From Oscillospiraceae bacterium (GTDB lineage Bacteria; Bacillota; Clostridia; Oscillospirales; Oscillospiraceae), in contig SVMH01000008.1 of NCBI GenBank assembly GCA_015067525.1, forward strand, positions 1 to 62,092: a stretch of 62,092 bases of DNA, given 5' to 3'. The notes under the pieces were generated by a model. That model had not been told where the DNA came from. It saw nothing but the letters and a program-made list of their open reading frames with translations, and searched no databases. Shown piece by piece: positions 16,837 to 24,991 of the stretch. Each line of letters begins with the position of its first letter. Position 1 is the stretch's first letter. The position numbers and the translations under genes were made by a program.

Positions 16837-17127
16837 GTGAAAAACAAGAGAAAAACCCGGAAAAAGGGTGGCATCGTGCTGGTGGTGCTGCTTCTTCTGA
16901 TCGGTGTTGTGGGCTTTGAAATGGTGCAGGTCTACGCCCAGATCGGTGACGCGCAGGAACAGGAGCAGGCGCTTTCCGCGCAGGTGACGCAGCAGCAGCA
17001 GGCCAACGCCTCGCTGCGCAGCGATTTGGCCCATGCCGAGGATGAGGAGTTCATCAAGGAACTGGCCCGCGAGCAGCTGGGTCTGGCCGAGTCCGGCGAG
17101 CGCATCTTTTACGACGTGAATCATTGA
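16837..17127 (+). CDS. divIC: Septum formation initiator DivIC/FtsL-like
   Basis: 96 residues: a basic cytoplasmic start (MKNKRKTRKKGG), one transmembrane helix (about 13-33), then a heptad-like coiled coil rich in Gln/Ala (QIGDAQEQEQALSAQVTQQQ) and the C-terminal EFIKELAREQLGLAESGE motif characteristic of DivIC. It joins the divisome with FtsL and DivIB. GTG 16837 is chosen because AGGAGG is 10 bp upstream; the ATG at 16810 lies before that ribosome site. A TACAAT at 16764 within the end of yabQ may be a promoter for this gene, but its -35 is poor. Confidence 0.88.
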   Translation: MKNKRKTRKKGGIVLVVLLLLIGVVGFEMVQVYAQIGDAQEQEQALSAQVTQQQQANASLRSDLAHAEDEEFIKELAREQLGLAESGERIFYDVNH

Positions 17128-17158
17128 CCCATTCTGGGAAGGGAGAAAAACCGGATAT

Positions 17159-17605
17159 ATGGAACTGGCGGTTGGGACGATCATAAGCGGTAAGGTGACC
17201 ACGATCACCAAATTCGGCGCCTTTGTGGCTTTGCCCGGCGGAAAGTCCGGCCTGGTCCACATTTCTGAGGTGGCCAGCGCTTTTGTCAGCGATGTGCACG
17301 ATTTCCTCACCGAAGGCCAGGAGGTACAGGTGAAGGTCCTGTCCATCTCGCCCGAAGGGAAGATCAATCTGTCCATCAAGCAGACCCAGCCCCAGCAGCC
17401 GCGTCAGAACCGGCCGCCCTACCGCAGCCAGAGCGCCGCGCAGAGCACTGCCCAGCGCACGGCCGCCCCTGTCCAGAGTGCCGCACCTGCCGCACCGGCG
17501 GAGCCCTCCTTTGAGGACAAGCTCAAGCAGTTCATGACCATGTCGGACAGCAAAATGTCCGAACTGAACCGCAACCGCGACGGTAAGCGCCACAAGAGAA
17601 GATAA
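17159..17605 (+). CDS. yabR: S1-domain RNA-binding protein (YabR type)
   Basis: 148 residues. Residues 1-75 are an S1 OB-fold: GTIISGKVTTITKFGAFVALPGGKSGLVHISEV and GQEVQVKVLSISPEGKINLSIKQ. The remainder is a Gln/Pro/Arg/Ala-rich linker followed by a short conserved-looking tail (SFEDKLKQFMTMSDSKMSEL) and a basic end. Placement after divIC matches B. subtilis yabR; an RNA or ribosome role is likely but not established. Last gene of the block, followed by a strong terminator. Confidence 0.88.
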   Translation: MELAVGTIISGKVTTITKFGAFVALPGGKSGLVHISEVASAFVSDVHDFLTEGQEVQVKVLSISPEGKINLSIKQTQPQQPRQNRPPYRSQSAAQSTAQRTAAPVQSAAPAAPAEPSFEDKLKQFMTMSDSKMSELNRNRDGKRHKRR

Positions 17606-17607
17606 AA

Positions 17608-17641
17608 ATCACCCCGGAAGGATTTTCCTTCCGGGGTTTTC
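17608..17641. terminator. Bidirectional terminator between yabR and the Cys-tail gene
   Basis: ACCCCGGAAGGA (17611-17622) pairs with TCCTTCCGGGGT (17626-17637); T runs on both strands, A run 5'. It serves both converging genes. Confidence 0.9.
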
Positions 17642-18769
17642 TTATTCGTCCAGTAATTTTTCTGTCAGCCGGCGGTCAAGCTGCACACTGCCGTAGAGAT
17701 TCTTGGCGCTGCAGCCAGCCCGACCGCCGCCGGCACAGGCGCAGGCACAGGCACAGGCGCAGCTGGAGGCGCAGGCGCAATGTCCGCCGCCGCCGAAACC
17801 GCCGCCGCCAAAGCCGCCGCCTCGGCTGCCGCCGCCAAAGCCGCCGCGGCTGCCGCCGCTGCTGCGGGGCGGAGAGGGTTTTTTCACCGTGCCCACGCTG
17901 CCGGGACGGGGTCTGCCGTCGCGGCCGGCGGGATACCAAAGGCCGTGAACAAACACGTAGCGGGTGCCAAAGCCGCCGCCGTAGCTGTTGGCGGAGGAAG
18001 CGGCACTGACGATGATGGAGATCACCACCACCGTGAAGATGACGAAGAACAGCATGGCAAGGATGTCATCGCCGGAGTTGTCATATTCGTAGTCGGGATA
18101 GTAATACTCGTCCTCCGGCAGATTTTCGGCGCTGTTCTCCCAGAAAAGCTCCGTGGGCCAGGAATCGTACTTCGCCACCACCCGCAGCTGCGCTCCGTGT
18201 CCCAGATCGCGTCCCTCGTGGACGGGGAAACCGTTCTGGGCGGTGTAGTCGTTCCACTGGCCGTCGGAGGGCGCGGCGGAGAAATCCACCGCCGGCAGAT
18301 TCGCCGGTGCGTTCCACAGCAGCGTCATGCACTGGATGCGGGCCTCGTCAAACCAGCCGGGGGTATAGTCGTACACCACGCCGCCGCTGCCGTCCAGCGT
18401 GTACATATATTCCTGCGTCCATGCGTAGGAGAATTGGAAGACCTCGCCGTCGTCGTAGCCGCGGTCGAAGTAGACGTACATAAAGCTGTTGTCAAAGTCC
18501 AGCGAGTCGATGTTGTCCGTCAGGGCCTCCAAATCCCGGATGCTGCCGTTGGGGATGCCGATCTGCAGCCATTCCACCGGCCCCTGATCCAGCACCTCCC
18601 ACTCAAAGTCCACACGGATGCGCAGGCTGCCGTCCTCGGCGCTGGGGGTGACGGTCACATCGTACTGCCGGATGAGATCCAGATCGCCGGCGTAGGCGGT
18701 GTCGGCCAGCGCAAAGGACAGGCACAGGCAAAGAGCCAGAGCGGCCAGAAGCGAAAGAAGCTTTTTCAT
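17642..18769 (-). CDS. Membrane-anchored protein with Gly-rich, Cys-Ala-repeat C-terminal tail (putative radical SAM substrate)
   Basis: 375 residues, family not recognised with certainty. A signal peptide (MKKLLSLLAALALCLCLSFA, cleavage near ADTAYA) is followed by a ~200-residue beta-type domain beginning LDLIRQYDVTVTPSAEDGSLRI, rather like DUF2207 N-termini; then one transmembrane helix (about 238-262). After it come an Arg/Pro linker (SPPRSSGGSRGG), Gly-Phe repeats (GGGFGGGGFGGGG), and HCACASSCACACACACA with GGGRAGC: eight Cys in about 25 residues, all but one alternating with Ala. The last ~22 residues (SAKNLYGSVQLDRRLTEKLL) are charged. By topology the tail would face the cytoplasm if the signal peptide is cleaved. 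It starts 1 bp after the radical SAM stop, with AAGGAGGT inside that gene, so the two are translationally coupled. Confidence 0.75.
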   Translation of the reverse strand: MKKLLSLLAALALCLCLSFALADTAYAGDLDLIRQYDVTVTPSAEDGSLRIRVDFEWEVLDQGPVEWLQIGIPNGSIRDLEALTDNIDSLDFDNSFMYVYFDRGYDDGEVFQFSYAWTQEYMYTLDGSGGVVYDYTPGWFDEARIQCMTLLWNAPANLPAVDFSAAPSDGQWNDYTAQNGFPVHEGRDLGHGAQLRVVAKYDSWPTELFWENSAENLPEDEYYYPDYEYDNSGDDILAMLFFVIFTVVVISIIVSAASSANSYGGGFGTRYVFVHGLWYPAGRDGRPRPGSVGTVKKPSPPRSSGGSRGGFGGGSRGGGFGGGGFGGGGHCACASSCACACACACAGGGRAGCSAKNLYGSVQLDRRLTEKLLDE

Positions 18770-18770
18770 C

Positions 18771-20153
18771 TCACTGCACCTCCTTGTTGCCGGTGCGCAG
18801 CTGACAGACGTGCTCCGTCTTGGCGCTCTCGGCGCGGATGGCGCGGCAATCTTCGCTGTCCCAGATGCTCTGCCAGTCGTCGCGCAGGATGTGGCCCAGC
18901 GTCACGCCGCCCAGCCAGCTCTGACAGGGCACCACAGCGCCGTCGGGCGCAACGGCCATGTTGGAAAGGCAGGCGCCGCAGCTGGGGATCAGTTGGAGAC
19001 CCAGCGAACGCAGGGTGGCTTCGTCCAGCCAGCCGGGGCTGGTGAAGTCCAGCTCCATGCCCAGACCCACCGCTGTGGCGGTGGCGTCGCGGAGGATCTC
19101 CGTCAATTCCTCGGCGCTCAGCGCCGTGGCGCGGCTGTCCTCGCCCAGTGCATCGCCGGAGGGGATGAGGCCGGAGCAGGTGGCGTAGCGCACGCCCAGC
19201 GAGTGGGCCAGACGCAGCGTGGCGGCATAGTTGCGGTTCAAGGAGCACAGCGGCGTGTTGATGGAAACGATCAGCCCTGCCTCCACCGCGTTGCGGATGC
19301 CGCGCAGCGTGTCATCAAAGCCGGGAGCACCCACCAGCGTGTTGTGGGTCGTGTCATCGGCGGCGTACAGCGTCACCTGCACGCTGTCCAGACTGGCTTC
19401 GTAGAGGGATTGACACAGCTCCGCCGTCAGCAGCCGGCCGTTGGTGTTCAGGCGGGTGACAAACCACTCCGCCTCGCGTACCAGCTCCACCAGATCGTCG
19501 CGCAGCGTGGGCTCGCCGCCGGTAAAGGTGACTTGCGGGATGTTGGCCGCGCGCAGCTTCTGCAGCACGGTTTTCCACTCCTCGGTGGAGAGCTCTGCCG
19601 TCTCGCCCATGGGCTGTCCGGCGGCATAACAGTGCAGGCACTTCTGGTTGCAGTGCCAGCAGCCGTTTTTGGTCATGGCGCTGACCATCAGATCCACGCG
19701 GTGGGGCGCCGTCATGTGGGCAGCGTACTGGCCCAGCGTCAGGGACTCCACCTCCACCTCCGGCTCGCGGCCCCGGGCGATGGCGATGAGGGAGTCCAGC
19801 ATCACGCCCAGATCCTCGTGCAGACGCTTGCGTGCCGTCAGGGGATAGACCTGCTGCGTGGCGGATACGGCCTGCGCGGTGATGGCCTCCCAGTCGCTCT
19901 CAGCGATCTCGCGGCCGCTGAAGGGTTCCAGCGCGTCCATGAAATTGCTGAGTAAAATCGCCCACGACAGGTTCAGCGGCACCAGATGGGCGCCGTTCAG
20001 CAGCAGTAAAAAGGGCTCGTCCGCCGTGTCCGGACGCGGCGGGATCAGGTGCATGCGCACCACGCCGGGGCCGTAGGGGTCCAGCGTGATGTGGCGCACA
20101 CAGGACAAATGCTTCTGGCGGAAGGCCTGCTCCCGCCGGGTCATTTTTTTCAT
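18771..20153 (-). CDS. Radical SAM/SPASM-type enzyme, probable maturase of the downstream Cys-tail protein
   Basis: 460 residues. The radical SAM cluster motif is CNQKCLHC (CxxxCxxC, about residue 160), followed by VTFTGGEPTLRDDLVEL (glycine-rich SAM motif) and NTNGRLLT. The C-terminal third has SPASM-like cysteines: SCGACLSNMAVAPDGAVVPCQSW, then DCRAI and HVCQL, suggesting auxiliary iron-sulfur clusters as in peptide-modifying radical SAM enzymes. An N-terminal extension of ~140 residues without obvious motif could bind substrate. ATG 20153 has AGGAGG 8 bp upstream. It heads a two-gene operon with the Cys-Ala-tail protein, which suggests cross-linking (for example thioether formation) of that tail; this is inference from context. 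Confidence 0.82.
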   Translation of the reverse strand: MKKMTRREQAFRQKHLSCVRHITLDPYGPGVVRMHLIPPRPDTADEPFLLLLNGAHLVPLNLSWAILLSNFMDALEPFSGREIAESDWEAITAQAVSATQQVYPLTARKRLHEDLGVMLDSLIAIARGREPEVEVESLTLGQYAAHMTAPHRVDLMVSAMTKNGCWHCNQKCLHCYAAGQPMGETAELSTEEWKTVLQKLRAANIPQVTFTGGEPTLRDDLVELVREAEWFVTRLNTNGRLLTAELCQSLYEASLDSVQVTLYAADDTTHNTLVGAPGFDDTLRGIRNAVEAGLIVSINTPLCSLNRNYAATLRLAHSLGVRYATCSGLIPSGDALGEDSRATALSAEELTEILRDATATAVGLGMELDFTSPGWLDEATLRSLGLQLIPSCGACLSNMAVAPDGAVVPCQSWLGGVTLGHILRDDWQSIWDSEDCRAIRAESAKTEHVCQLRTGNKEVQ

Positions 20154-20183
20154 GGGCCACCTCCTGTGGGATAAGTTGGGTAT

Positions 20184-20212
20184 AGTATAGCATCCGCATG
20201 CGGGAAAATCAA
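20184..20212 (-). promoter_or_regulatory. Promoter of the radical SAM operon, with palindrome in the spacer
   Basis: On the complement: TTGATT, 17 bp, TATACT. The spacer holds the palindrome CCGCATGCGG (20194-20203), a possible repressor or MerR-like site. Confidence 0.7.
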
Positions 20213-20400
20213 TGCGGGGCGATTTGGACAAAGTGTAAAAAAGGAGCCGCCCTGCCAAGCAGAGCGGCCCAAGCGGGTGGGATATTGGAAAGCTTCCGAT
20301 ATGTATGATAAACCATTTCGTTTTCCTTGTAAATAGGAGGTTTTGCCGCAAAACCGCGACTTTTGCCGAAGGGAGGCGAAGGGGATGAAAAATGCGGACA

Positions 20401-20419
20401 TTTGTTAATTTCTAACAAA
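20401..20419 (+). repeat. Inverted repeat upstream of hpf
   Basis: TTTGTTA-ATTTC-TAACAAA, 7-bp perfect arms, 16 bp upstream of the -35 box. Possible operator. The rest of 20220-20400 shows no gene I can support. Confidence 0.45.
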
Positions 20420-20434
20420 ATGGGGCTTGCCCAC

Positions 20435-20463
20435 TTTTCAAGCCACCGGCAATCTGTTATAAT
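20435..20463 (+). promoter_or_regulatory. Promoter of hpf
   Basis: TTTTCA, 17 bp, TATAAT, about 75 bp upstream of the start. Confidence 0.6.
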
Positions 20464-20540
20464 ACATCAAAGGATAAAGGGAAACCGCTCCCCGACCCTT
20501 TTCGTACCCGTTGACCGGACACAGGAAAGGAGCAGCCAAC

Positions 20541-21077
20541 ATGAAGTTCACATTTACTTGCAAGAAAATCGCACTCAACAACTCCGTCAAGGAATATGCC
20601 GAGAAGAAGATCAGCAAGCTGGATCGGTATTTCCAGGAGGATGCGGAAGCATTTGTGACCTTCGCCGTCGAGAAGAAGAACCGCTGTGTGGTGGAGCTGA
20701 CCATTCGCAGCGCCAACGGAACCCTCTTCCGTGCACAGGAAGAAGACTCCGATGGCGATATGCGCGGCGCCATTGATGCGGCTGTCAACTTCATCGAGCG
20801 CCGTATCCGCAAGAACAAGACCCGCCTTGCCAAGAATCTGCGCCCCGAGGCCGTGGAGCCCCTGGTTCCCGAGCTGGAGCTGGCGGAGGATGCGGAGTAC
20901 GAGGTGGTGCGCACCAAGCGCTTCGCCGTCAAGCCCATGAGCACCGAGGAGGCCATTTTGCAGATGAACCTGCTGGACCACGCCTTCTATGTGTTCCGCA
21001 GCATGGAGACCAACGCCGTCTGCGTGGTGTATCGCCGCAACAACGGCGGCTACGGCCTGATCGAGACGGAGGAATAA
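20541..21077 (+). CDS. hpf: Ribosome hibernation-promoting factor, long form
   Basis: 178 residues, the length of the long HPF that dimerises 70S ribosomes into 100S particles in stationary phase. The N-terminal HPF/YfiA domain reads MKFTFTCKKIALNNSVKEYAEKKISKLDRY with the basic KNRCVVELTIRSANG; a linker (about 95-120) leads to the C-terminal dimerisation domain: YEVVRTKRFAVKPMSTEEAILQMNLLDHAFYVF and NAVCVVYRRNNGGYGLIE (quoted in parts of the family pattern). ATG 20541 follows AAAGGAG. Monocistronic with its own promoter and terminator. Confidence 0.95.
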   Translation: MKFTFTCKKIALNNSVKEYAEKKISKLDRYFQEDAEAFVTFAVEKKNRCVVELTIRSANGTLFRAQEEDSDGDMRGAIDAAVNFIERRIRKNKTRLAKNLRPEAVEPLVPELELAEDAEYEVVRTKRFAVKPMSTEEAILQMNLLDHAFYVFRSMETNAVCVVYRRNNGGYGLIETEE

Positions 21078-21091
21078 TTCTCAGATAAATG

Positions 21092-21126
21092 CAAAGTCCC
21101 GAGCCATTTGGCTCGGGACTTTTTTG
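21092..21126. terminator. Bidirectional terminator between hpf and the hexuronate operon
   Basis: AGTCCCGAGCC / GGCTCGGGACT with an ATTT loop (21095-21120) and a six-T run on the plus strand; on the complement the T run is shorter. Confidence 0.88.
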
Positions 21127-21133
21127 TCAGCTG

Positions 21134-22408
21134 TTACGCCTCAAACCGGCTCTTGTCGATCCACAGACCCAGCGCGGGGTTGGGGATAAAGTAGATCTCC
21201 TCGCCGTCGGGCATGGTGTTGTAGCCGTAAGCCAGCTTCTCCGGATCGTAGCGGCGCGCCATCTCGTCGTAGTCGGCGGCGGCGAAGCCCACGCCCTCCA
21301 CCTCTTCGCGGGAGATGTTCTTCACCGCGTAGGTGATGGTGAACCGTCCGTCAGAAGAGCCGTGGATCAGATGGGCGGCGGCGCCCATGTTCTGCTGCAG
21401 GTCTTCGTTTTCCTTGAAATCCTGCAGGATCTGCAGGCGGCCGCGATAGCCGTACTTGCGGATGAGCCCATCGATGGTCTCGTCTTCGCCGAAACGCTCG
21501 ATGCCGGGGGCCAGCACCAGCAGCTCGCCGCCGTCGGCGATGGCCATGCGGGTGCGGTAGACGGACTTGTTGCCCAGCCACGTGGTGTGGAACTCCTTGG
21601 GGTCAAGGTAGACCACGCACTTTTTGATGCCGCGCTCCACATAGTCCATGTTCTTTACCTGGGCCAGCGCCACAGCCTCTTCCAGCACGCGGCGGGTATC
21701 GCCGATGAACAAACCGTGGGTGCGGATGTTGCCGCCGGGCGCGGTGGTCACGGTCAGGGCAAAGATGATGGGACGTTCGCCCAGATAGGTGTTCAGGGCG
21801 TAGTCCAGGATCTTGCGCACGGGGGTGTGGTCGCGGCCCATCATGCGTTCCATGCCGTACACGGCGCCCACCATGTGGCTCTTGTTGATCATGTCGCTGC
21901 CGCCCACGCCCACGAACAGGTTCTTGGAGTGGTTGGCCATACCGATGACCTCGTGAGGCACCACCTGACCCACAGAGATGATCAGGTCATAGCTGGGATC
22001 CATCACACGGCGGTTGATCTCCACGCTCACCGGCTCCGTCCACAGCCCCTCGGTGATCTGACTGACAAAGTCGGCGGGCACCTCACCCAGCCGTACCACG
22101 TCGGTGCGCCAGTTGTGAGGGATAAACTTCTCGAAGGGGATGTCACCGAACATGTCGGCTGCCTCAGCCTCCGTCACGGGCACGTGGGTGCCCAGCGCCG
22201 GGATCAGGTCTACCTCACAGCCCATGTCGCGCAGCAGATGGTAGTACACGTTGGTGATGAAACCGGCGTTGGAGTGATAGCGGGTGTAGTCGGGGGGCAG
22301 CAGCAGCGCCTTGCGGGGCTGCTTACCCTCCAAAGACCGGATCAGGGCAGCGCGGATCTCCTCCGCGCTGAGACCCTGCTCCGTCTGAGCATGATAGAAA
22401 AGCTCCAT
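21134..22408 (-). CDS. LarA-family (nickel-pincer) hydroxyacid epimerase; probable D-mannonate/D-gluconate 2-epimerase
   Basis: 424 residues, lactate-racemase (LarA, DUF2088) family. Family landmarks: DYTRYHSNAGF (the DxTR motif), ALGTHVPVTEAE (catalytic-loop His), VGQVVPHEVIGMANHSKNLF (the second His and the Lys that carries the pincer cofactor) and NKSHMVG. LarA enzymes racemise or epimerise at C2 of 2-hydroxy acids. D-mannonate and D-gluconate are C2 epimers, and the operon supplies mannonate upstream and 6-phosphogluconate dehydrogenase downstream, so mannonate-to-gluconate epimerisation is the most economical role (inference). RBS AAGGAG precedes ATG 22408. The cofactor genes larB, larC and larE are not in this window and must be sought elsewhere. 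An altronate C2 epimerase is the main alternative. Confidence 0.8.
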   Translation of the reverse strand: MELFYHAQTEQGLSAEEIRAALIRSLEGKQPRKALLLPPDYTRYHSNAGFITNVYYHLLRDMGCEVDLIPALGTHVPVTEAEAADMFGDIPFEKFIPHNWRTDVVRLGEVPADFVSQITEGLWTEPVSVEINRRVMDPSYDLIISVGQVVPHEVIGMANHSKNLFVGVGGSDMINKSHMVGAVYGMERMMGRDHTPVRKILDYALNTYLGERPIIFALTVTTAPGGNIRTHGLFIGDTRRVLEEAVALAQVKNMDYVERGIKKCVVYLDPKEFHTTWLGNKSVYRTRMAIADGGELLVLAPGIERFGEDETIDGLIRKYGYRGRLQILQDFKENEDLQQNMGAAAHLIHGSSDGRFTITYAVKNISREEVEGVGFAAADYDEMARRYDPEKLAYGYNTMPDGEEIYFIPNPALGLWIDKSRFEA

Positions 22409-22423
22409 CCTGCGCTCCTTCCC

Positions 22424-23875
22424 TTAGGCGTTGTAGGTGGAGGAGTGGGTGCTGCCGCCCTTGCCGGTCCAGTTGGTGTGGAACACCTGACCGCGGGGGC
22501 AGTCGATGCGCTCGTAGGTGTGGGCGCCGAAGTAGTCGCGCTGGGCCTGCAGCAAGTTCGCGGGCAGGCACTCGGTGGTGTAGCCGTCAAAATAGTTCAG
22601 GGCGGAGGAGAAAGCAGGCATGGGGATACCCACCTTCACAGCGTAGGAGATGACCTCGCGCCATGCGGGCACCAGCTCCTCGATGACGTTGGCGAAGTAA
22701 TCGTCCATCAGCAGGTTCTCCAGCTGGGGGTTCTTGTCAAAGGCGTCCTTGATCTTGCCCAGGAACACGCTGCGGATGATGCAGCCGCCGCGCCACATCA
22801 GAGCCAGACCGCCGAAATTCAGGTTCCAGCCATGGGTCTGCGCGGCGGAGCGCATCACGGCGTAGCCCTGTGCGTAGGAGATGATCTTGGAGGCATACAG
22901 CGCCTTGCGGATGCACTCGATGAAGGCTTCCTTGTCGCCCTCGAAAGCGGGGATGGCGCGGGGGAAGCGGCGGGCGGCCTTGACGCGCTCGTTCTTCACG
23001 GCGCTCAGGCAGCGGGAGAACACGGCCTCACCGATCAGGGTCAGGGACACGCCCTCGTCCAGAGCGGAGATGACAGTCCACTTGCCCATGCCCTTCTGGC
23101 CGGCAGCGTCCAGAATGTAGTCCACGGTGGTCTCGCCCTTTTCATCCTTGTAGCCCAGGATGTCGCGGGTGATCTCGATGAGGTAGCTGTCCAGCTCGGT
23201 CTCGTTCCATGCGGCGAAGACCTTGTGCATCTCCTCGGCGGACATGCCCAGACCGTCGCGCATCAGCTGATAGGCCTCGCAGATCAGCTGCATGTCGCCG
23301 TACTCGATGCCGTTGTGCACCATCTTCACGAAGTGGCCGGCGCCGTTCTCGCCCACCCAGTCGCAGCAGGGATCGCCGTTTTCCACCTTGGCGCAGATGC
23401 TCTGGAAGATGGGCTTGACAAAGGGCCATGCAGCGGGGGAACCGCCGGGCATCAGGGAGGGGCCGTTCAGGGCGCCCTCTTCGCCGCCGGAGACGCCGCA
23501 GCCCACAAACAGCAGGCCTTTGCTTTCCACATAGGCGGTGCGGCGCATGGTGTCGGGGAAGTGGCTGTTGCCGCCGTCGATGATGATGTCGCCTTCCTCC
23601 AGCACGCCCAGCAGCTGCTCAATGAGAGCGTCCACGGCGGCGCCGGCCTTGACCATCATCATGACCTTGCGGGGCTTTTCCAGATTGGCGGCCAGCTCCT
23701 CGAGGGAGTAGGTTCCGATAATGTTCTTACCCTTGGCGCGGCCTTCCACAAAGTTGGTGACCTTGTCGCCGGTGCGGTTGTAAACGGCCACGGTGAAGCC
23801 CTTGGACTCCATGTTCATGACCAGGTTTTCACCCATAACTGCCAGGCCAATGAGGCCGATATCTGCCTTTTTCAT
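22424..23875 (-). CDS. gnd: 6-phosphogluconate dehydrogenase (decarboxylating)
   Basis: 483 residues, full length. It oxidises 6-phosphogluconate to ribulose 5-phosphate and CO2. The Rossmann start is GLIGLAVMGENLVMNMESKG, followed by AVYNRT, the pattern usual for NADP-dependent forms. Catalytic segments are intact: GVSGGEEGALNGPSLMPGG and NGAGHFVKMVHNGIEYGDMQ, with the catalytic Lys in HFVKMVHNGIEY. ATG 23875 follows AAGGAG. Its place between a sugar-acid kinase and a LarA-like epimerase within a uronate operon is unusual and indicates that 6-phosphogluconate is produced by this pathway rather than only by the oxidative pentose pathway. Confidence 0.95.
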   Translation of the reverse strand: MKKADIGLIGLAVMGENLVMNMESKGFTVAVYNRTGDKVTNFVEGRAKGKNIIGTYSLEELAANLEKPRKVMMMVKAGAAVDALIEQLLGVLEEGDIIIDGGNSHFPDTMRRTAYVESKGLLFVGCGVSGGEEGALNGPSLMPGGSPAAWPFVKPIFQSICAKVENGDPCCDWVGENGAGHFVKMVHNGIEYGDMQLICEAYQLMRDGLGMSAEEMHKVFAAWNETELDSYLIEITRDILGYKDEKGETTVDYILDAAGQKGMGKWTVISALDEGVSLTLIGEAVFSRCLSAVKNERVKAARRFPRAIPAFEGDKEAFIECIRKALYASKIISYAQGYAVMRSAAQTHGWNLNFGGLALMWRGGCIIRSVFLGKIKDAFDKNPQLENLLMDDYFANVIEELVPAWREVISYAVKVGIPMPAFSSALNYFDGYTTECLPANLLQAQRDYFGAHTYERIDCPRGQVFHTNWTGKGGSTHSSTYNA

Positions 23876-23908
23876 CGCAATATTCTCCTTATTCGTCAAT
23901 ATGGGGGG

Positions 23909-24967
23909 TTAGCGCTTCACGCGGGCGTTGCCGCTCCAAACGGCCCAGACCTGCTCTTCGTCGGCAGGCTGTGCGTAGTCGTTGAGCATGGTGGCAGCCA
24001 TCACGCCAGTGGCCCAGCCGAAGTGCAGGCAGTCCTCGGCCTTCCAGTTCTTCAAAATGCCGTACAGCAGACCGCCCACGAAGCCGTCGCCGCCGCCGAT
24101 GCGGTCCATGACCTGAATGGGACGGGGCTCAGCCACGTGCCATTCACCGTCGCGCAGCAGGATGGCGCCCCACAGGTGCTCGTTGGCGTTGATGACCTGA
24201 CGCAGGGTGGTGGCGAAGGTGGTGGCGTTGGGATACTGCTCCTGCACCCGCAGGATCATCTCCTTGAAGGACTCGATCTTGCCGCTCAGATCCTTGCCGC
24301 CGGCCTCGGGGCCCTTGACCTTCAGGCACAGCTGGAAGTCCTCTTCGTTGCCGATCAGGATGTCGGACAGGGAAGCGATCTCATGGAAAGCGGCGTGCAG
24401 CTCCTCCTCACGGCCTTTCCAGAAGGAGGCGCGGTGGTTCAGGTCGAAGGAGATCTTGGTGCCGTAGGCCTTGGCGGCGCGGGCCAGCTCCACGCAGAAG
24501 CGGCTGGTCTCGGGGCTCAGGGCGGCGATCAGACCGCTCAGATGCAGGATCTCCACGCCCTCTTCACCGAAGATGCGCTGGAGGTCGAAGTCCTCCACCT
24601 TCAGCGTGCGGCCCACCTCACCGGCGCGGTCGTTCTGCACGCGGGGACCGCGCAGACCGAAACCGGAATCGGCGATGTTGAACTGGTGACGGTAGCCCCA
24701 GGGATCGCCCTGAGGAACTTCCTTGCCCTCATACTCCATGCCGCGGCTGCGCAGGTCGTTCTTGATGAACTGGGCAATGGGGGAACCCTCCACGAAGGTG
24801 GTCAGCACCTTGACGGGCAGACCCAGGGAGGAAGAAACGGTGGCCACATTGGTCTCGGCGCTGGTGGCCTGCATGTAGAACTCGTGGCTGATGTGGACGG
24901 GCTGGCGGTTGATGGGGGTGATACGGACGCCCATGCTGGTGGGCACCACAAGTGCGTAGCGTTTCAT
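23909..24967 (-). CDS. PfkB-family sugar/sugar-acid kinase (gluconate or 2-keto-3-deoxygluconate kinase)
   Basis: 352 residues. The ribokinase-type fold is shown by ETNVATVSSSLGLPVKVLT near the N-terminus, FDLNHRASFW, NEEDFQLCL and the active-site DRIGGGDGFVGGLLYG with the GxGD catalytic Asp. It resembles 2-keto-3-deoxygluconate kinases, which is what a classic uronate locus would carry. However, no mannonate dehydratase or KDPG aldolase accompanies it, while gnd does, so phosphorylation of gluconate at O6 is an equally good proposal. RBS AAAAGGAG precedes ATG 24967. Gaps of 24-33 bp to its neighbours place it firmly in the operon. Confidence 0.82.
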   Translation of the reverse strand: MKRYALVVPTSMGVRITPINRQPVHISHEFYMQATSAETNVATVSSSLGLPVKVLTTFVEGSPIAQFIKNDLRSRGMEYEGKEVPQGDPWGYRHQFNIADSGFGLRGPRVQNDRAGEVGRTLKVEDFDLQRIFGEEGVEILHLSGLIAALSPETSRFCVELARAAKAYGTKISFDLNHRASFWKGREEELHAAFHEIASLSDILIGNEEDFQLCLKVKGPEAGGKDLSGKIESFKEMILRVQEQYPNATTFATTLRQVINANEHLWGAILLRDGEWHVAEPRPIQVMDRIGGGDGFVGGLLYGILKNWKAEDCLHFGWATGVMAATMLNDYAQPADEEQVWAVWSGNARVKR

Positions 24968-24991
24968 CTGTTGTTCTCCTTTTTGTTCCTT

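Noticed and set aside
17695-17900. CRISPR-like or tandem-repeat array in the GC-rich repeats
   Set aside because: The repetition is codon-level (Gly-Phe and Cys-Ala codons) inside a supported gene with no spacers.
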